DNA from: Epiperipatus broadwayi
Lineage: Eukaryota > Onychophora > Udeonychophora > Euonychophora > Peripatidae
Direction of reading: 5' to 3'
Assembly: GCA_028023455.1 (NCBI GenBank)
Contig: JAQFVV010012416.1
Coordinates: 4,507,594 to 4,571,593, forward strand
Length of the DNA: 64,000 bases
A model generated the notes under the pieces. It saw nothing but the letters and a program-made list of their open reading frames with translations. It was not told the DNA's origin and did not search any database. How positions within the stretch are numbered: the stretch's first letter is position 1; the number at the start of each line of letters is the position of its first letter. Of the stretch, positions 21,906 to 33,061 are shown piece after piece. The position numbers and the translations under genes are program-made.

Positions 21906-23194
21906 ATGGTTCACTCAATAATTGTTAGTAAAGTGGCATTTGGCTAATTTTAGTTAAAAGATAAAGGTGAATCAGGATTGAACAGATGAGTATTAAAATA
22001 CTAACTATAAAAATAAAAACTATGATTACATATGATATGCCTCAATATGTCAGAAGAAGACCACATAATCTTCTGGGGATTAAGTTCATAGCTATCTTTA
22101 TCTTATAGGATGTTAAACTATATTAAAATAATTTACTTTTTGTTACCATATAGCTCAGTAATAAATAGTTTTATATGTAGATTTAATATATATATATATA
22201 TGTGTGTCACGTGATGTATGAATTGATTTCCTTGCAATATATTGTATCCTCACCTAATATAATATAGAAAGTAAAACTAGCTCAAATAAACGATAATGCT
22301 CTGACTAAAATACTTGTAATCTTAACATAATAAATAATAAAGATATCCTATTATAATGTCTACCATTCGACAAGATCTAAAGAATTAATAAATAATATAT
22401 GGTTCAATTCATAAAAAATTAAATTAATTTAACACTAATAATATCATGACATTTTAGCGAAGGTAAAGCAGTAAAGCATTACGTTGAGCCCATATCCCAC
22501 AGGACACAATCCCAATGGCACAAGAACACTATTCTCCCTATTATTTCAAATAATAATAAATTCATAGTATTCTCAAGACTTTAAAAATAATAAGTAATTT
22601 AGTATAATATTACTATACTAAACTTAATCTCTTTTACTAAAAATGTAATTATAATTATCTCAGGTTCTTGAAAATAAATTAATCAATTTTAAAATATCTA
22701 CTATAGCCAAGTATAATATGGGATTTTGTATCATTCCTAACTACACCTAAACAATAATAAATAATAATATTCCTGCTCCTAATTAAATTCTATCTACTAT
22801 TTAATACTACGATAACTAATAATAATGATAATAACAATAATATTAATAATATAATTCTTTTATTTCTCATGTGGCATCCTAATATGGTATAATCTGAAAT
22901 ATGTGGCAACAAACAATATTAAATTCTATGCAGTAAACTATATGATCAATTATGACTATAATAATATTATTGCAAAAGAGAAATTATTCAAATATCATAT
23001 TCTGGATAATTATTATTTCTTAAAAATGAATAATTTTTTTATACTGTGCAAATGTATCATATTTATTTTGGATTTTGTTAATCATGTATTTCTGATAGTG
23101 AATAAATCAATCAAAATAACACAGAGATTTATAAAACAAATTTAATACATTGCACAGGCTTAAACCTGCATTTATATATGTAATATAGGCAGGA
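21906..23194. other. AT-rich stretch with TA/TG microsatellite
   Basis: (TA)n followed by (TG)n at about 22184-22206. An 80-codon frame at 22903-23145 is rich in I, N, F and K, is not recognised, and is probably chance. Confidence 0.5.
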
Positions 23195-23500
23195 TTCGAA
23201 CTCAGACTAACAAGGGCTTTGAATGTTCCATCATCAGATTTTCAATGAAATGGAAGGCTGAAGAGTTGTGAGTTGGAATAGTTTGAAGCCTGTCCATTAA
23301 AGTATGAAGATTGGCTATCTTAATAAAAAGCTGAGCACTGATTATATATATGTGTGAGGATAGTAATCTAGACCAACTGATGATTGTTGGTTTAGCATGA
23401 AATATGTATATTGGTGATTATTTATCTTTTCAACATGTGTGTGATCAGATGGGTCAGCAATATGAGATGGCACTGAGAGTAGTGGGCCGTGTGAAAGTCT
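23195..23500 (+). repeat. F2 repeat copy
   Basis: Has all F2 landmarks: CATCATCAGATTTTCAATG, TTTGAAGCCTGTCC, ATTAAAGTATGAAGATTGG, hammerhead, ATCTTTTCAACATGTGTGTG, CAATATGAGATGGC and GTGTGAAAGTCTG. Just upstream, GGATTCGAACTC is the complement of a Pol III B box (GAGTTCGAATCC on the minus strand). No matching A box is evident. Confidence 0.85.
23372..23415 (+). ncRNA. Hammerhead ribozyme motif, best F2 copy
   Basis: Stem I is ACCAA 23372-23376 with TTGGT 23411-23415, five Watson-Crick pairs. Box 1 CTGATGA is at 23377-23383. Stem II is TGTT 23385-23388 with AGCA 23394-23397 and loop GGTTT, flanked by T x T at 23384/23398. Box 2 GAA is at 23399-23401. Stem III is ATA 23402-23404 with TAT 23407-23409. 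Cleavage is expected after A23410 (triplet ATA, an allowed NUH form but slower than GUC). Type I with a three-pair stem III. Confidence 0.7.
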
Positions 23501-25199
23501 GAAAACAAATTTAACAAATTTATTATACTTTTCATTAAAACAAAACTATTTACAGTATGTACAAGTTTCATTAAATAAAATCTAACAAAATATAAGTTTA
23601 ATTAAAGTAAGATTGAGTTACACTTTTCAATATTATAAAAAAAAATCAAAAGAAATAAGCCTTCACTCTGGCTTATGCCTTATTCATCATACATAATGTC
23701 AAATAAAATGTTAATTTAGACTTACACTTGATAGTCTAATTAAATCGTTTGCTAATTAAATAAATAAACAATATAGCTTTATAATAGATGTGCACAAAAT
23801 ATAAATACTTAAAATAATGTTCATTTTAAAAATATGTTTTGAAATTCATTCAATAAATGATTATTAAATTTAACAAAAATAGTGTTGATTTTATTCTAGA
23901 TACTTTTTGCTTGGCACCACTCTTAAAAATCTTTATATGTGTTTCATATTTTTTAAAAAAAAACAATATAAACTAATATTCATAAAATACAAGCATTCAT
24001 CACACTTTGTGTTATTCACTTTGATGTTTCATTTTTTAAAATATCATGAACAGTTGTAATTTCTTTTATCATCAAAATAATTTAACAAAAATATGAAAAA
24101 GTATTTATGATTCTTTATTATTTTACTATCAGCATTTGCATTCAATTTCACTTATATTTTAAAGTAATCCAAACAAGAAAAACCTATCTTACTTCCTTTT
24201 GAAAAAAAAATACATCAATCCCAAATTATTTATTATCTGTCTTTCATAAAATACTATGCTATATGATGTAATAACTGTTGAAATTAAGATAGCGATACGA
24301 TGCATAGGACATGAAGGAATGACTAGAGTAAAGACTCAGTGGTATAAAATTATTTAATAATCCACATGGAAACAGTGTGAAAGAATAGGCATGACTTTTC
24401 TGTCCAATACCTTCAAAAATAATATCCAGGCTATTTATTCAGCTCCTACAGATCATTATAAAATACGAAAATATCAAGATTGCCCACAGAAAATACATAC
24501 AAGACACAGGGCTAGTTAACTGTACTTGCATAAAACTACTAAGATAAAAATATAGGCTATTTCCCTGTCTTCTTAACATATCCTATGTATAAGGCATCCA
24601 AGAGTTTCTTTATGATACTTCCCTGATGGCTATCGATTAAAACTCCAAAATAGATCTAACAATCTACATAGCAAAATAACTATCATTACTCTTAATAACA
24701 AACAAAGTTAACATACGATACTATCAATTCAGAACTACTATAAGAAAAAGGTTTTATTCACTTAAAATTCAGCAACAAAAATACAAATGACTTGATTTTA
24801 AAACATTAAAATCAATATTTAAATATTTCAAAAGTATGGTTCATTCATTAAAGAATCATATAAAAATTTTATGAGCATCAATAAATTATATTAAACTTTG
24901 TAATATAAAAAAAAATGTATGCATATCTCTTTTTCAAAATCATAGCTTATATCTCAGAATAATAATAAAATTCTATATGTGTAATTAAGGCACAAACTTA
25001 TGTTCATATATTCACAAGATAAATGTAATATTTTCAAAAAATATTCCAAGCAAATCTAAAAAAAAAAAGTAAATAAAATATATATCACATAATAATTAAA
25101 ATGATTTTAATAATTACCTAGTGACCCTAGGACTTGTAAGTCACTATTTTAGATGTCTTCTGGTTCAAATTCACCATAAAAAAACAATCAAAAATATCA
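23501..25199. other. Mostly AT-rich; unexplained richer segment 24290-24790
   Basis: 24290-24790 has fewer homopolymers and reads in places like decayed coding sequence (plus frame fragments such as FNNPHGNSVK and GYFPVFLTYPMYKASKS-like, with stops). I cannot name a family. The remainder shows nothing. Confidence 0.3.
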
Positions 25200-25840
25200 G
25201 TCATCCAATATGGATCTGAGAGCACTGCACCTAGATCTTAGATGGGGATTTTTTTTCTGGTATCCATTGATTACTCTGGCTTGCACTGAATGGCAATACG
25301 TATAGAGAGTTTTGCCTGTTTTAATAACAGTTAAGAGCAAACATAAAAAATGGTGATTATGTGATGCTTATTGGCTTAAAACCAATCATGCCTAATAGCA
25401 TATTGGTGGATATGGTTATTAAAGAACCAAAGACACCAAAATGTATAGGTACTGAACTGAGTTCAGACCTATATGACTATATAAGCTAATGAGTTTGGAT
25501 TGAAAATATTATAGTGTTTTTAATTTAAGTCTCATAGTTTTGTAGTTAAGTAGAGATAAAAGGTGGCTGCCGAAGGATTGCACTAGATCCTAAGATCTAG
25601 GTGCAGTGCTCTCAGATCCAAGACTCCTCACTGACAAAGGCCACAAGCTAGAAATTAGTCTGGGGAAATTGGATGTGTAGGCATTAGATGGGAATTTTAT
25701 GCACAAGCCTTCTGGCATCCATTGATTACTCTGGCTTGCACTGAGTGGCAATACATATACAGAGTTTTGCCTGTTTTAATAACAGTTCAGTGAAAGCATA
25801 AGAAATGGTGATCATGTGATATTTGTTTGTTGTTAAAACA
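25200..25840 (+). repeat. F1 partial dimer
   Basis: 25200-25330 is an F1 end, preceded by an inverted scrap of the ATCTGAGAGCACTGCACC block. 25331-25445 is the same linker as 391-505, and 25446-25840 is a complete unit with TGAACTGAGTTCAG, ATCCTAAGATCTAG and the ribozyme segment. This repeats the end-linker-unit order of 1-869, so the dimer is an element structure rather than a local duplication. Confidence 0.85.
25625..25666 (+). ncRNA. Degenerate F1 hammerhead
   Basis: Box 1 is CTGACAA (25631-25637) with the essential G8 replaced by A. GAAATTAGTC keeps box 2 and the GTC triplet, and stem I TCCTCA/TGGGGA is intact. Predicted inactive. Confidence 0.5.
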
Positions 25841-25875
25841 AGTGTAAATTTGTACAAATGGCTAAATCTTTTAAC

Positions 25876-26004
25876 AAAAATTATTTGTAGTCAAGCATTG
25901 GTGGTCGAGAGGTCAGCGACAGTTGCTTTACAAGCAGTTGTCCCAGGTTAGCGGGTTCACTTCCTGGCTGATGCTATGACACATGAGAAAAAAATTATTT
26001 GTAG
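25876..26004 (+). mobile_element. tRNA-derived SINE with perfect target-site duplication
   Basis: The 15-mer AAAAATTATTTGTAG flanks the insert exactly (25876-25890 and 25990-26004). The roughly 99-bp insert starts TCAAGCATTGGTGG, has an A box TGGTCGAGAGG, an anticodon-like loop TTTACAA (TAC if read as a tRNA), and a B box GGTTCACTTCC, and ends ATGCTATGACACATGAGA. The outer bases GTCA/TGAC and AGCAT/ATGCT can extend the acceptor stem. There is no separate SINE body. The clean duplication shows L1- or RTE-type retroposition. Confidence 0.8.
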
Positions 26005-26654
26005 CCAATAATTCAAAATAATTTAAGATAATGCTTTGTTAACTTTAATTTTATTGGTTTGTTCATTTAGATGTAATTTCTGATAAAAGCCACTCCTATG
26101 GTTGAAATGCTAAATAGCTATATAGAAACAAGTGATTCTCTAGTTCGTTTAATTTTTTAGTGATTTTCTTTCTCTTTCTATTTGTATATATGTATACACA
26201 TTTCTTAATGATTCCAATACACGTTTCTTATAAGTAGTTTGAATGCTTGCAGAGAAGTTCAGTTCTATTTAAAATATATTTAAAGTGATTAAAAGATTTG
26301 TATATAAAATTATTTAAAGGGCAGAGCTACAATAATAAATACATTTTGTATTAATCAATAAATAAATTTATTAATAATATATGTCATAACAATGTAATTA
26401 GAAAAATAGCATTGTGGTTAAATAAACTCTAAGGAGAAACTAATTTGCATTTGAAAAAAAGTAAAGATAAATTATTGATGCAATGCTCTTTGAAGGGCAT
26501 ACCAGACTCCTTACTGGTAAATGACATCACATTACAATAAGATTTTGGTTTTATGATCAGCACATTAGCACTTAGTTATATAATGACATCTATTGTCTGA
26601 AAATAATTATCAAGCTAGATGCAAAGAATGTAGAATTAAAACTTTATGCCATAT
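26005..26654. other. AT-rich stretch, no feature seen
   Basis: Nothing recognised. Confidence 0.5.
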
Positions 26655-26960
26655 TAAAACAGGCAAAACTCTCCATACAATATTGCCACTCAATGCAAGC
26701 CAGAGTAATCAATGGATGCCAGAAGGCTTGTGCATAAATTTCCCATCTAGTGCCTCCTCATCCAATAAATCAATGGATTCCAAAAGGCTTGTGCATAAAA
26801 TCCTCATCTAGTGCCTCCTCATCCAATATCCCTGGACTAGTTTCTGGCTTGTGACCTTTGTCAATGAGGAATCTTGGATCTGGGAGCACTGCACCCAGAT
26901 AAGTGGCAATACTGTAGGGAGAGTTTAAGCAAGCATAAGCAATGGTGATCATATGATGTT
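26655..26960 (-). repeat. F1 copy with internal duplication
   Basis: Minus-strand F1. The ends are AACAGGCAAAACTCTCC at the left and a decayed GGGAGAGTTTAAGC at the right. A block of about 60 bp (CAATGGATGCCAGAAGGCTT through CTCATCCAATA) occurs twice, at 26699-26767 and 26769-26828. The hammerhead segment is damaged (TTGACAA for box 1). The overlapping 72- and 60-codon frames are repeat artefacts. Confidence 0.75.
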
Positions 26961-28277
26961 TATTAGTTTATGCCATATCATGTTCCAAGAATCTTTGTTC
27001 ATTAAACATAATTTTATAATTCTACCAATGTAAGAATGATTTGATTATTATTCACAAATGGTACATTGCTTTTCTTCTAATGGTTTTGTTTGAGAAATTA
27101 CCAATTATAATAATTGATTACCTCTAATACATATTATTGGTATACTGATTATAAGCAATACTAATCAAAAGTTTATATTCTGGGTTGTTGCTTTTGGGCA
27201 CTACACTGCTAACTTTTTTTACCAGGTTCATTTAAACTCTCACTATGTCTGCAAAATATTGAGATACTTTATTATCCAATTATATTTTTTGGGATTCTTG
27301 CTACCAAATAGATTATTATCATTATTGTCATTTTCAATGCTTATCATTATAGTATAAAAGTATCTCTATATTTAATTTGGCTTTTAAAATATACCTTTTT
27401 TTTTTCCAATTTATTACAGCAAATTTTATTAAGCATTTATATATATGTTGTAATATTGAATAACTTTTCCCTTCATTTAAACCACTAAACATCACATGAT
27501 CACCATTTGTTTTTTCCTTTTATTTGTATTTGCAATTCAAATTTGCATATATTTGTTAATTTGTATAATGAAGTGGATTCTTTCTTTTTTATAACTTAAA
27601 GCTGAGTGCATTTTGGGGGAAGATCATAATCATAGCATGGTTATGGACTTCACCAAAGTATGCTCTCTATAAAGAAGAATGAAACCACATTAATCATATG
27701 CTAATTGAACTTCATTGAAAGTGCATCAAGCAGATGAACATATGAATGCAGTAGAATTAGGGTTTAAACATCCTACTAATAAAATATATCAACCACAAAT
27801 TTATCTAGAGGTATATATTGGACAGTACTGGATAAGAATTTAAGAAATTCTACCAGCTATATATTACTTAACTTGAGGTATTATAATTAGTATTTGCCCA
27901 TGAAACTTTACTAAGTATTCTGCCCATATCAACATCTGATATATTTAATAAATCAAAATATGATTCTACTAACTCGGAAACTATTTTTCAGCTTGTGACT
28001 AGTTGCTAAATACCAAATTTATTTATGTGAGAAATCTTGTTGACTTACAAACTATAGTGAAGATGATTAAATTATAAAATCATTTAAACTATTATGACAA
28101 TAGCGTTATTACACATAGAATTTAACTGACTTACAAAAAAATGAACCTGAATGGTCTGTTAAAGCTATTTGAATAAGAGTTTAATGTAAAATAAAAAGAT
28201 TAATAAGAAACAGAAGATACTTTAAAGGCTTCAAATATTAATGTCTTCTTAACAATATATATATTCCATATGTCAAA
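26961..28277. other. AT-rich stretch, no gene seen
   Basis: No recognisable gene, RNA or repeat. Confidence 0.5.
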
Positions 28278-28348
28278 GCATTGACCGGGAAGCAAACGTG
28301 GGCCAGCTGCTTGGAAGGCAGCTATGCTAACCGCTAGGCCACCAATGC
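28278..28348 (-). tRNA. tRNA-Gly(TCC)-like sequence, probably a SINE or pseudogene
   Basis: Minus strand: acceptor GCATTGG pairs fully with TCAATGC (one G-T), the anticodon stem GCTGC/GCAGC encloses the loop CTTCCAA with anticodon TCC, and the D arm fits an A box (GTGGCCTAGCGG). The T arm is damaged: CCACG faces CCCGG with two mismatches, and the GTTCGA consensus is GTTTGC. Flanking GTCAA/TTGAC lengthens the acceptor stem as in the SINE at 25891. I judge it a tRNA-Gly-derived element rather than a working tRNA. Confidence 0.6.
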
Positions 28349-29217
28349 TTGACTAACAAACAAAATATATTTTGTCCTTAATATACCAGTAATATTCATA
28401 TATAGTTGCAATATTTAATTAGTTGGTTCACATATTAAAATGATGATTCATCTTTATTAATGGGATTGTTAGACTGACATCATTAGGATATTAAACATCA
28501 GTTAGTTGTTGTGTTCTTAGAAATATATTTTACCAAATCAGTATTTTATTGTCCAAGTGTGAGCATATTTTGGGAAGAACTTCAAAATTTTTTAGCTTAT
28601 GACCTCATCAATCTCAAATTCAGTCTTGTCGAGAAGATATATTTTTTTCAATGATTTTATTTATTATGTAAAAATATTTGAACGTTTTATAATTTTTAAA
28701 AAAACTGCCTTATTAATAAATTAATTACAGATGGTTGCAATTTTTTTTAATATTCTTAATGTATAAATAAGTTTCTTAAACTTTTATAACAAGTATCCAA
28801 ACTTTTTCAAATGTGGTCCAATCTTTTGGCAAATGTGGGCTAAATTAATAAAACTGTGGCTTCAAGACTGCAAAAATACAGAAGATAAAAATGCCAGAAT
28901 CATTTATCTGCAAACATTTAATCACTACAGACAGAGTTCATTGTTTACGTGTATATATATTTCAAAATAAATAAATTGAAATTGCGAAAGAAAAATAGAT
29001 AAATAATTATACCATCTTCTTAATGAAAAATTTAAATTATTCAGTCATGTGTTAATTGAATAAAAAAATGCTTAAAAAATAAGTTAATTCTTTTATTTTT
29101 TAGCATAGTTCATATAGATAGTTTAATTTTCAGAAAACTTTGTGTATATATAATGTGCAGCCCAGAAAAGTCAATTCTAAAAACTAGGAAATGAGACCCA
29201 ATTTGTGTGTGTGTAAC
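28349..29217. other. AT-rich stretch, no feature seen
   Basis: Nothing recognised. Confidence 0.5.
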
Positions 29218-29735
29218 AAATCATCATTAACCATTATCAATCCACTGCAGGATGAAGGTCTCTCCAAGTTCAATCCATCTTTTCCTATCTTTAGCTTCTC
29301 TTCTCCACATCACCCCTGCACACTTTCTTATTTCAGCCATCTATCTCACATGTGGCTTCTTTCTGGGTCTTTTATAGTCTCTTGGAATCCAGTTTAAAAT
29401 TTCAATTGTCCATCTATTATCATCTCTTCTAGCAATATGTCCAGCCCAACTCCACTTCAGTCTTTTAATTTTTTCAATGAGGTCAGTAACATCTGTTTGT
29501 TCTCTTACCCATATATTGCATTTTCAATCTCTTCTTGTTACTCCCAACATGCATCTCTCCATACTTCTTTGAGTGGTCCAAAGTCTCTGTATTGCTCTTT
29601 TATTAAGTGCCCAAGTCTCAGATCCATAAGTAAGAACTGGCAAAACACTTTTATTAAAAACCTTTCTTTTCAAACCCATAGGCATATTTCCTTTTAGTAT
29701 CAAGTTATTTCTACCAAAAGCACTCCAACCAACAT
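29218..29735 (-). pseudogene. RTE-like 3' fragment
   Basis: Minus strand, from the SAFGRN-like region to the end. It reads through SETWALNKRA-like, MLGVTRRD-like, QTDVTDLIEKIKRLKWSWAG and the tail before the terminal CATCATT stretch (GAT repeats on the minus strand). It is fairly young: long matches to 40149-40700. A few stops and indels remain. Plus-strand frames in this interval are shadows. 5' truncated at about 29735. Confidence 0.85.
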
Positions 29736-32395
29736 ATATAAAACATTATTATAAACAATATAAAACCAAACATCATTACCTACAGTTTGAGGGCACTTTT
29801 CACTAGGCTATTGCAATTGATGTTAACATCCCTTTTGCTCTCATATCCCATTAGATCAGGGGACTCTAAATTAGATTACAAAAAATTACAAAAACATCAC
29901 ATTACCGAAAATAATACAAAATGCAGATATAATGAGTATATTATCATTTATTTATGTTATAACAAACAACAACAATAAAAGAAAGGAAATAAAGTTATAA
30001 AAGCATTTCATATATATAAAAGAGTGATGTATGACTCCTATTTTTAGGTATAAATGATTATGGTACCTTGTTTGGAGTTTAAACATGGGATAATTATTTA
30101 AATAGTGTCAGGTTAATAAATTTAATGCACATGTAATTGAAACCTTAATATTCTAATGAAAACATCGATATTATATTTGGGCAGAATTTAAATATAAATT
30201 ATTACTTATTCTCTTAGACAAATTTAACTTGACTAATTTCATAAAATTATCATGACTCAAGAATGAGAAATCTCATTATTGTCTATTTTATAATTATAAA
30301 TATGCTTTATAAAAACAGTAGCTTAACATTATGTGATGCATGACATGTGTAAAACATGGGCATTATTTATATTATCTCATGCATCTCAATGATTCTCAGA
30401 TGAAGTATTATATAGAAAAGTATTTATATATATATAGAATGTAAGATTATATATTCATGTACATTTCTATTCATATATTTGTATTGTGTTTGTGATAGTT
30501 CTGAAGATGATTGCTGGAATAATCGAAACTGTCATAGTGGGTTGTAGTAAAAGCATTGTAAAACAGTAATAAAGAGCATAGATGATTTAATATTATATGA
30601 TCCTCAGATGGATAACATGAGTCTACTTAGGAATATTAATACATATAGGGACATCGCAATCAAATTGGTATTCAGCAATATATATATAAATTAATCACAT
30701 CTATACGTGAATACAATTGCAGAATGACATGTTGATTCTAACTTTTTTATAGTCTGAGTAAATCAAAACATTTGTGATATAATATATTAGGCAAAACAGA
30801 GTGACTTCAAGTGTACTATTAAAATATATAATTCATCAATATACTAGCTGGAAGAATGGATTCCCAATTAATAAATATCAAAATATATATATGGTGAGCC
30901 AGTCTTTCCATGGACATACAAGAAAAAAATAACATATTGAGTATAAAGCTATAAACATATAGCAGGAAATATTAAATAACTAATATGGATAGATAAATAT
31001 GGTCTAGCAAAAAAATATTAATGAAAATCATTTAGTAAATTTTAACTGATTGACCTGGATTTGCACGTCACATAAGCGATCACACACCATACATAAATGT
31101 GAGCTTAGTACACATTCCGAGTAATCCTTCCTTTCACTACAATATATAATTAACAAAAACTGATAGAATAACCCATCTAGATAGACCCTGCATCCATCCA
31201 ATGGTTATTAATATGAATTCACACACTTTTTGTAATATTGCAGATTTGCAATGTGATATACATAACCAGAAAATAATTTACAAAATTTAAACCGATTAAC
31301 ACTTGCTCCAATTGATTAAATTGACTTTTTAAAAAAAAACTATTATGGCTACTGTATTGTTATGTAAAAATAAATGGATGCATAATAATAAACAAAACTA
31401 CTCAAAATAAAATAAAATACGAATCGCGTCGTGAGCAGAATGTGATATTTAAATAATTAATAAGTCTTGCAATGATCTCTATAAAGCAATGAAATTGATA
31501 AGATTAATTTTTATTTTTAAAATATACTCACATAAATGTCACTCTATTGCTCAATAAGATCTATATCAAGAATGCATTCAGGTAATATAAAATACACATT
31601 CATATCATAAAGCTTACTTAAAGACATTAGTATATATAGAGAGATAAAGGTTAGCATCATTTTTCTCATGGCAACAATCTAGTGATAGACCAGACATTAA
31701 ACATAGCTGTGTTGATGGATAGGTTGCATATCTTCTCTAGAGATTATATTTTTATTTCAGAATTCTTTTTACTATACTTTTCAGACAAAGTTTTAAACAC
31801 CTTCATCTGCAGTTTTTTTTTCATTCAATTCTTTTTCAGAGTACTTCAAAATACTTTGTGCTGTGAGCAGAGTTTTTTTTAGTTTAAAAAATATGTGATT
31901 ATTTATTAATTTAGTTCATAAGTAGAAAAACGTACATTATAACTGAAATATTTCTTGAACATCATATTCTGTCAGAGTTGTTAGTAAATTTAACAGTGAC
32001 TTAGATGGACTTTATGCAGGAGCACCAGAACACACTCAAAGAGAAACAATTGAAGGGATTGGTGACTCACTACCATTCTATGAATTAGCCTTTTCGGGTT
32101 CTAGACATAGATTCCAGTGGCAAATAATTTGAAGATTCTTAAAACATGTTTTATTAGGTTTTTGTATAAAATCTAAACAAAAGATTGCCAGATTTTTAAT
32201 TAAAATTTTCTAGTAAAATGTCTAATTAAAAGTATTAATAGAAATTTGTTTTTGTTGATAATGACATTTAATCAAGTTCTCTACTCTTTACCAAATTTCT
32301 TATTTTCACTGACCAATCCATTTTTCTAATCAGCTGTTGTTTACTTACCACTTCAATAATTATTCTTGAGTAGTTTTGTACATATTTTTTTATTA
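29736..32395. other. AT-rich stretch, no gene seen
   Basis: The only motif worth noting is at 30496-30538, listed separately. Short TA repeats near 30427. Confidence 0.5.
30496..30538 (+). ncRNA. Weak hammerhead-like motif
   Basis: CTGAAGA (30501-30507), a possible stem II GATT/AATC, GAAAC (30525-30529) and GTC (30531-30533) are in hammerhead order. Stem I does not pair beyond one base and stem III would have a 1-nt loop. Probably a relic or chance. Confidence 0.2.
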
Positions 32396-32460
32396 ACCGG
32401 GAAGCAAACCTAGGCCGGCTGATTGGAATGCAGCTACGCTAACCACTAAGCCACCAACGC
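32396..32460 (-). repeat. tRNA-Gly-like relic
   Basis: Minus strand reads GCGTTGGTGGCTTAGTGG, then a GCTGCATTCCAATCAGC anticodon arm and GGTTTGCTTCCCGG, close to the 28278-28348 sequence. The 3' acceptor half is lost into AATAAAAAAA, so it is a retroposed tRNA-like fragment. Confidence 0.6.
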
Positions 32461-32784
32461 TGTAAGGCTAACAAAATTAACATGAAAGTAAATATTCTAA
32501 TAACAAATTTTGCAACATGAAACAAAAGATAATATTTTTCTTTTAGTAAAACAGATATGTCTTTTAATTTAAATTTTAATAATATGACAAAAGAAATTGG
32601 CTAATTAATAAAATATAACTACTTTTTATAAGAAAATATTTGTTTAAACAAATACAATTTTAAGTACTATATGCTACTTATTAAATATATGTATTCAATA
32701 CTTTAGCAATGTAGACTAAAATGATATGATAAAAACTATAACAGAAGTGAATTAAATTTGTTATATGTTTAAGTGTAAACAAGG

Positions 32785-32940
32785 CAAAACTCTCTCCATA
32801 CAGTAGTGCCATCCTGTGCCAATCAGAGTAATCAATGGATGCCAGAAGGCTTGTGCATAAAATTCCATCTAGTGCCTACTCATCTAATATCCCAGATTAG
32901 TTTCTGGCTTGTGGCCTTCGTCAGTGAGGGTGATGTTTAA
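32785..32940 (-). repeat. F1 copy, truncated
   Basis: Minus-strand F1 from the AGGCAAAACTCTC end to the hammerhead box 1. It stops abruptly at GTGATGTTTAAG, another F1 end word, suggesting a rearranged join. Confidence 0.8.
32889..32930 (-). ncRNA. Hammerhead ribozyme motif, F1 variant
   Basis: Minus strand: CTGACGA (32918-32924), stem II GGC/GCC, GAAAC, triplet ATC instead of GTC. Stem I has four pairs. Stem III is reduced to one pair. Weak. Confidence 0.45.
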
Positions 32941-33061
32941 GTGTAGTTTATGTGGCTCTATTCATGTCCACATACACCCAACTAAAAGTTTTAGTTAAAT
33001 CAATTACTTGAAAATGAGCCAATATAGGAGACACATATATTTAGTTTCAATATATATCATC

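Noticed and set aside
22184-22206. TA/TG run as a regulatory site or origin
   Set aside because: Ordinary dinucleotide microsatellite.
28278-28348. Functional tRNA-Gly gene
   Set aside because: The T arm has two mismatches and has lost the GTTCGA consensus; the flanks match a SINE leader. Kept as tRNA-like only.
29191-29697. Plus-strand proteins such as the 68- and 86-codon frames
   Set aside because: They are antisense shadows of the minus-strand RTE tail; the same shadows recur over the other RTE copies.
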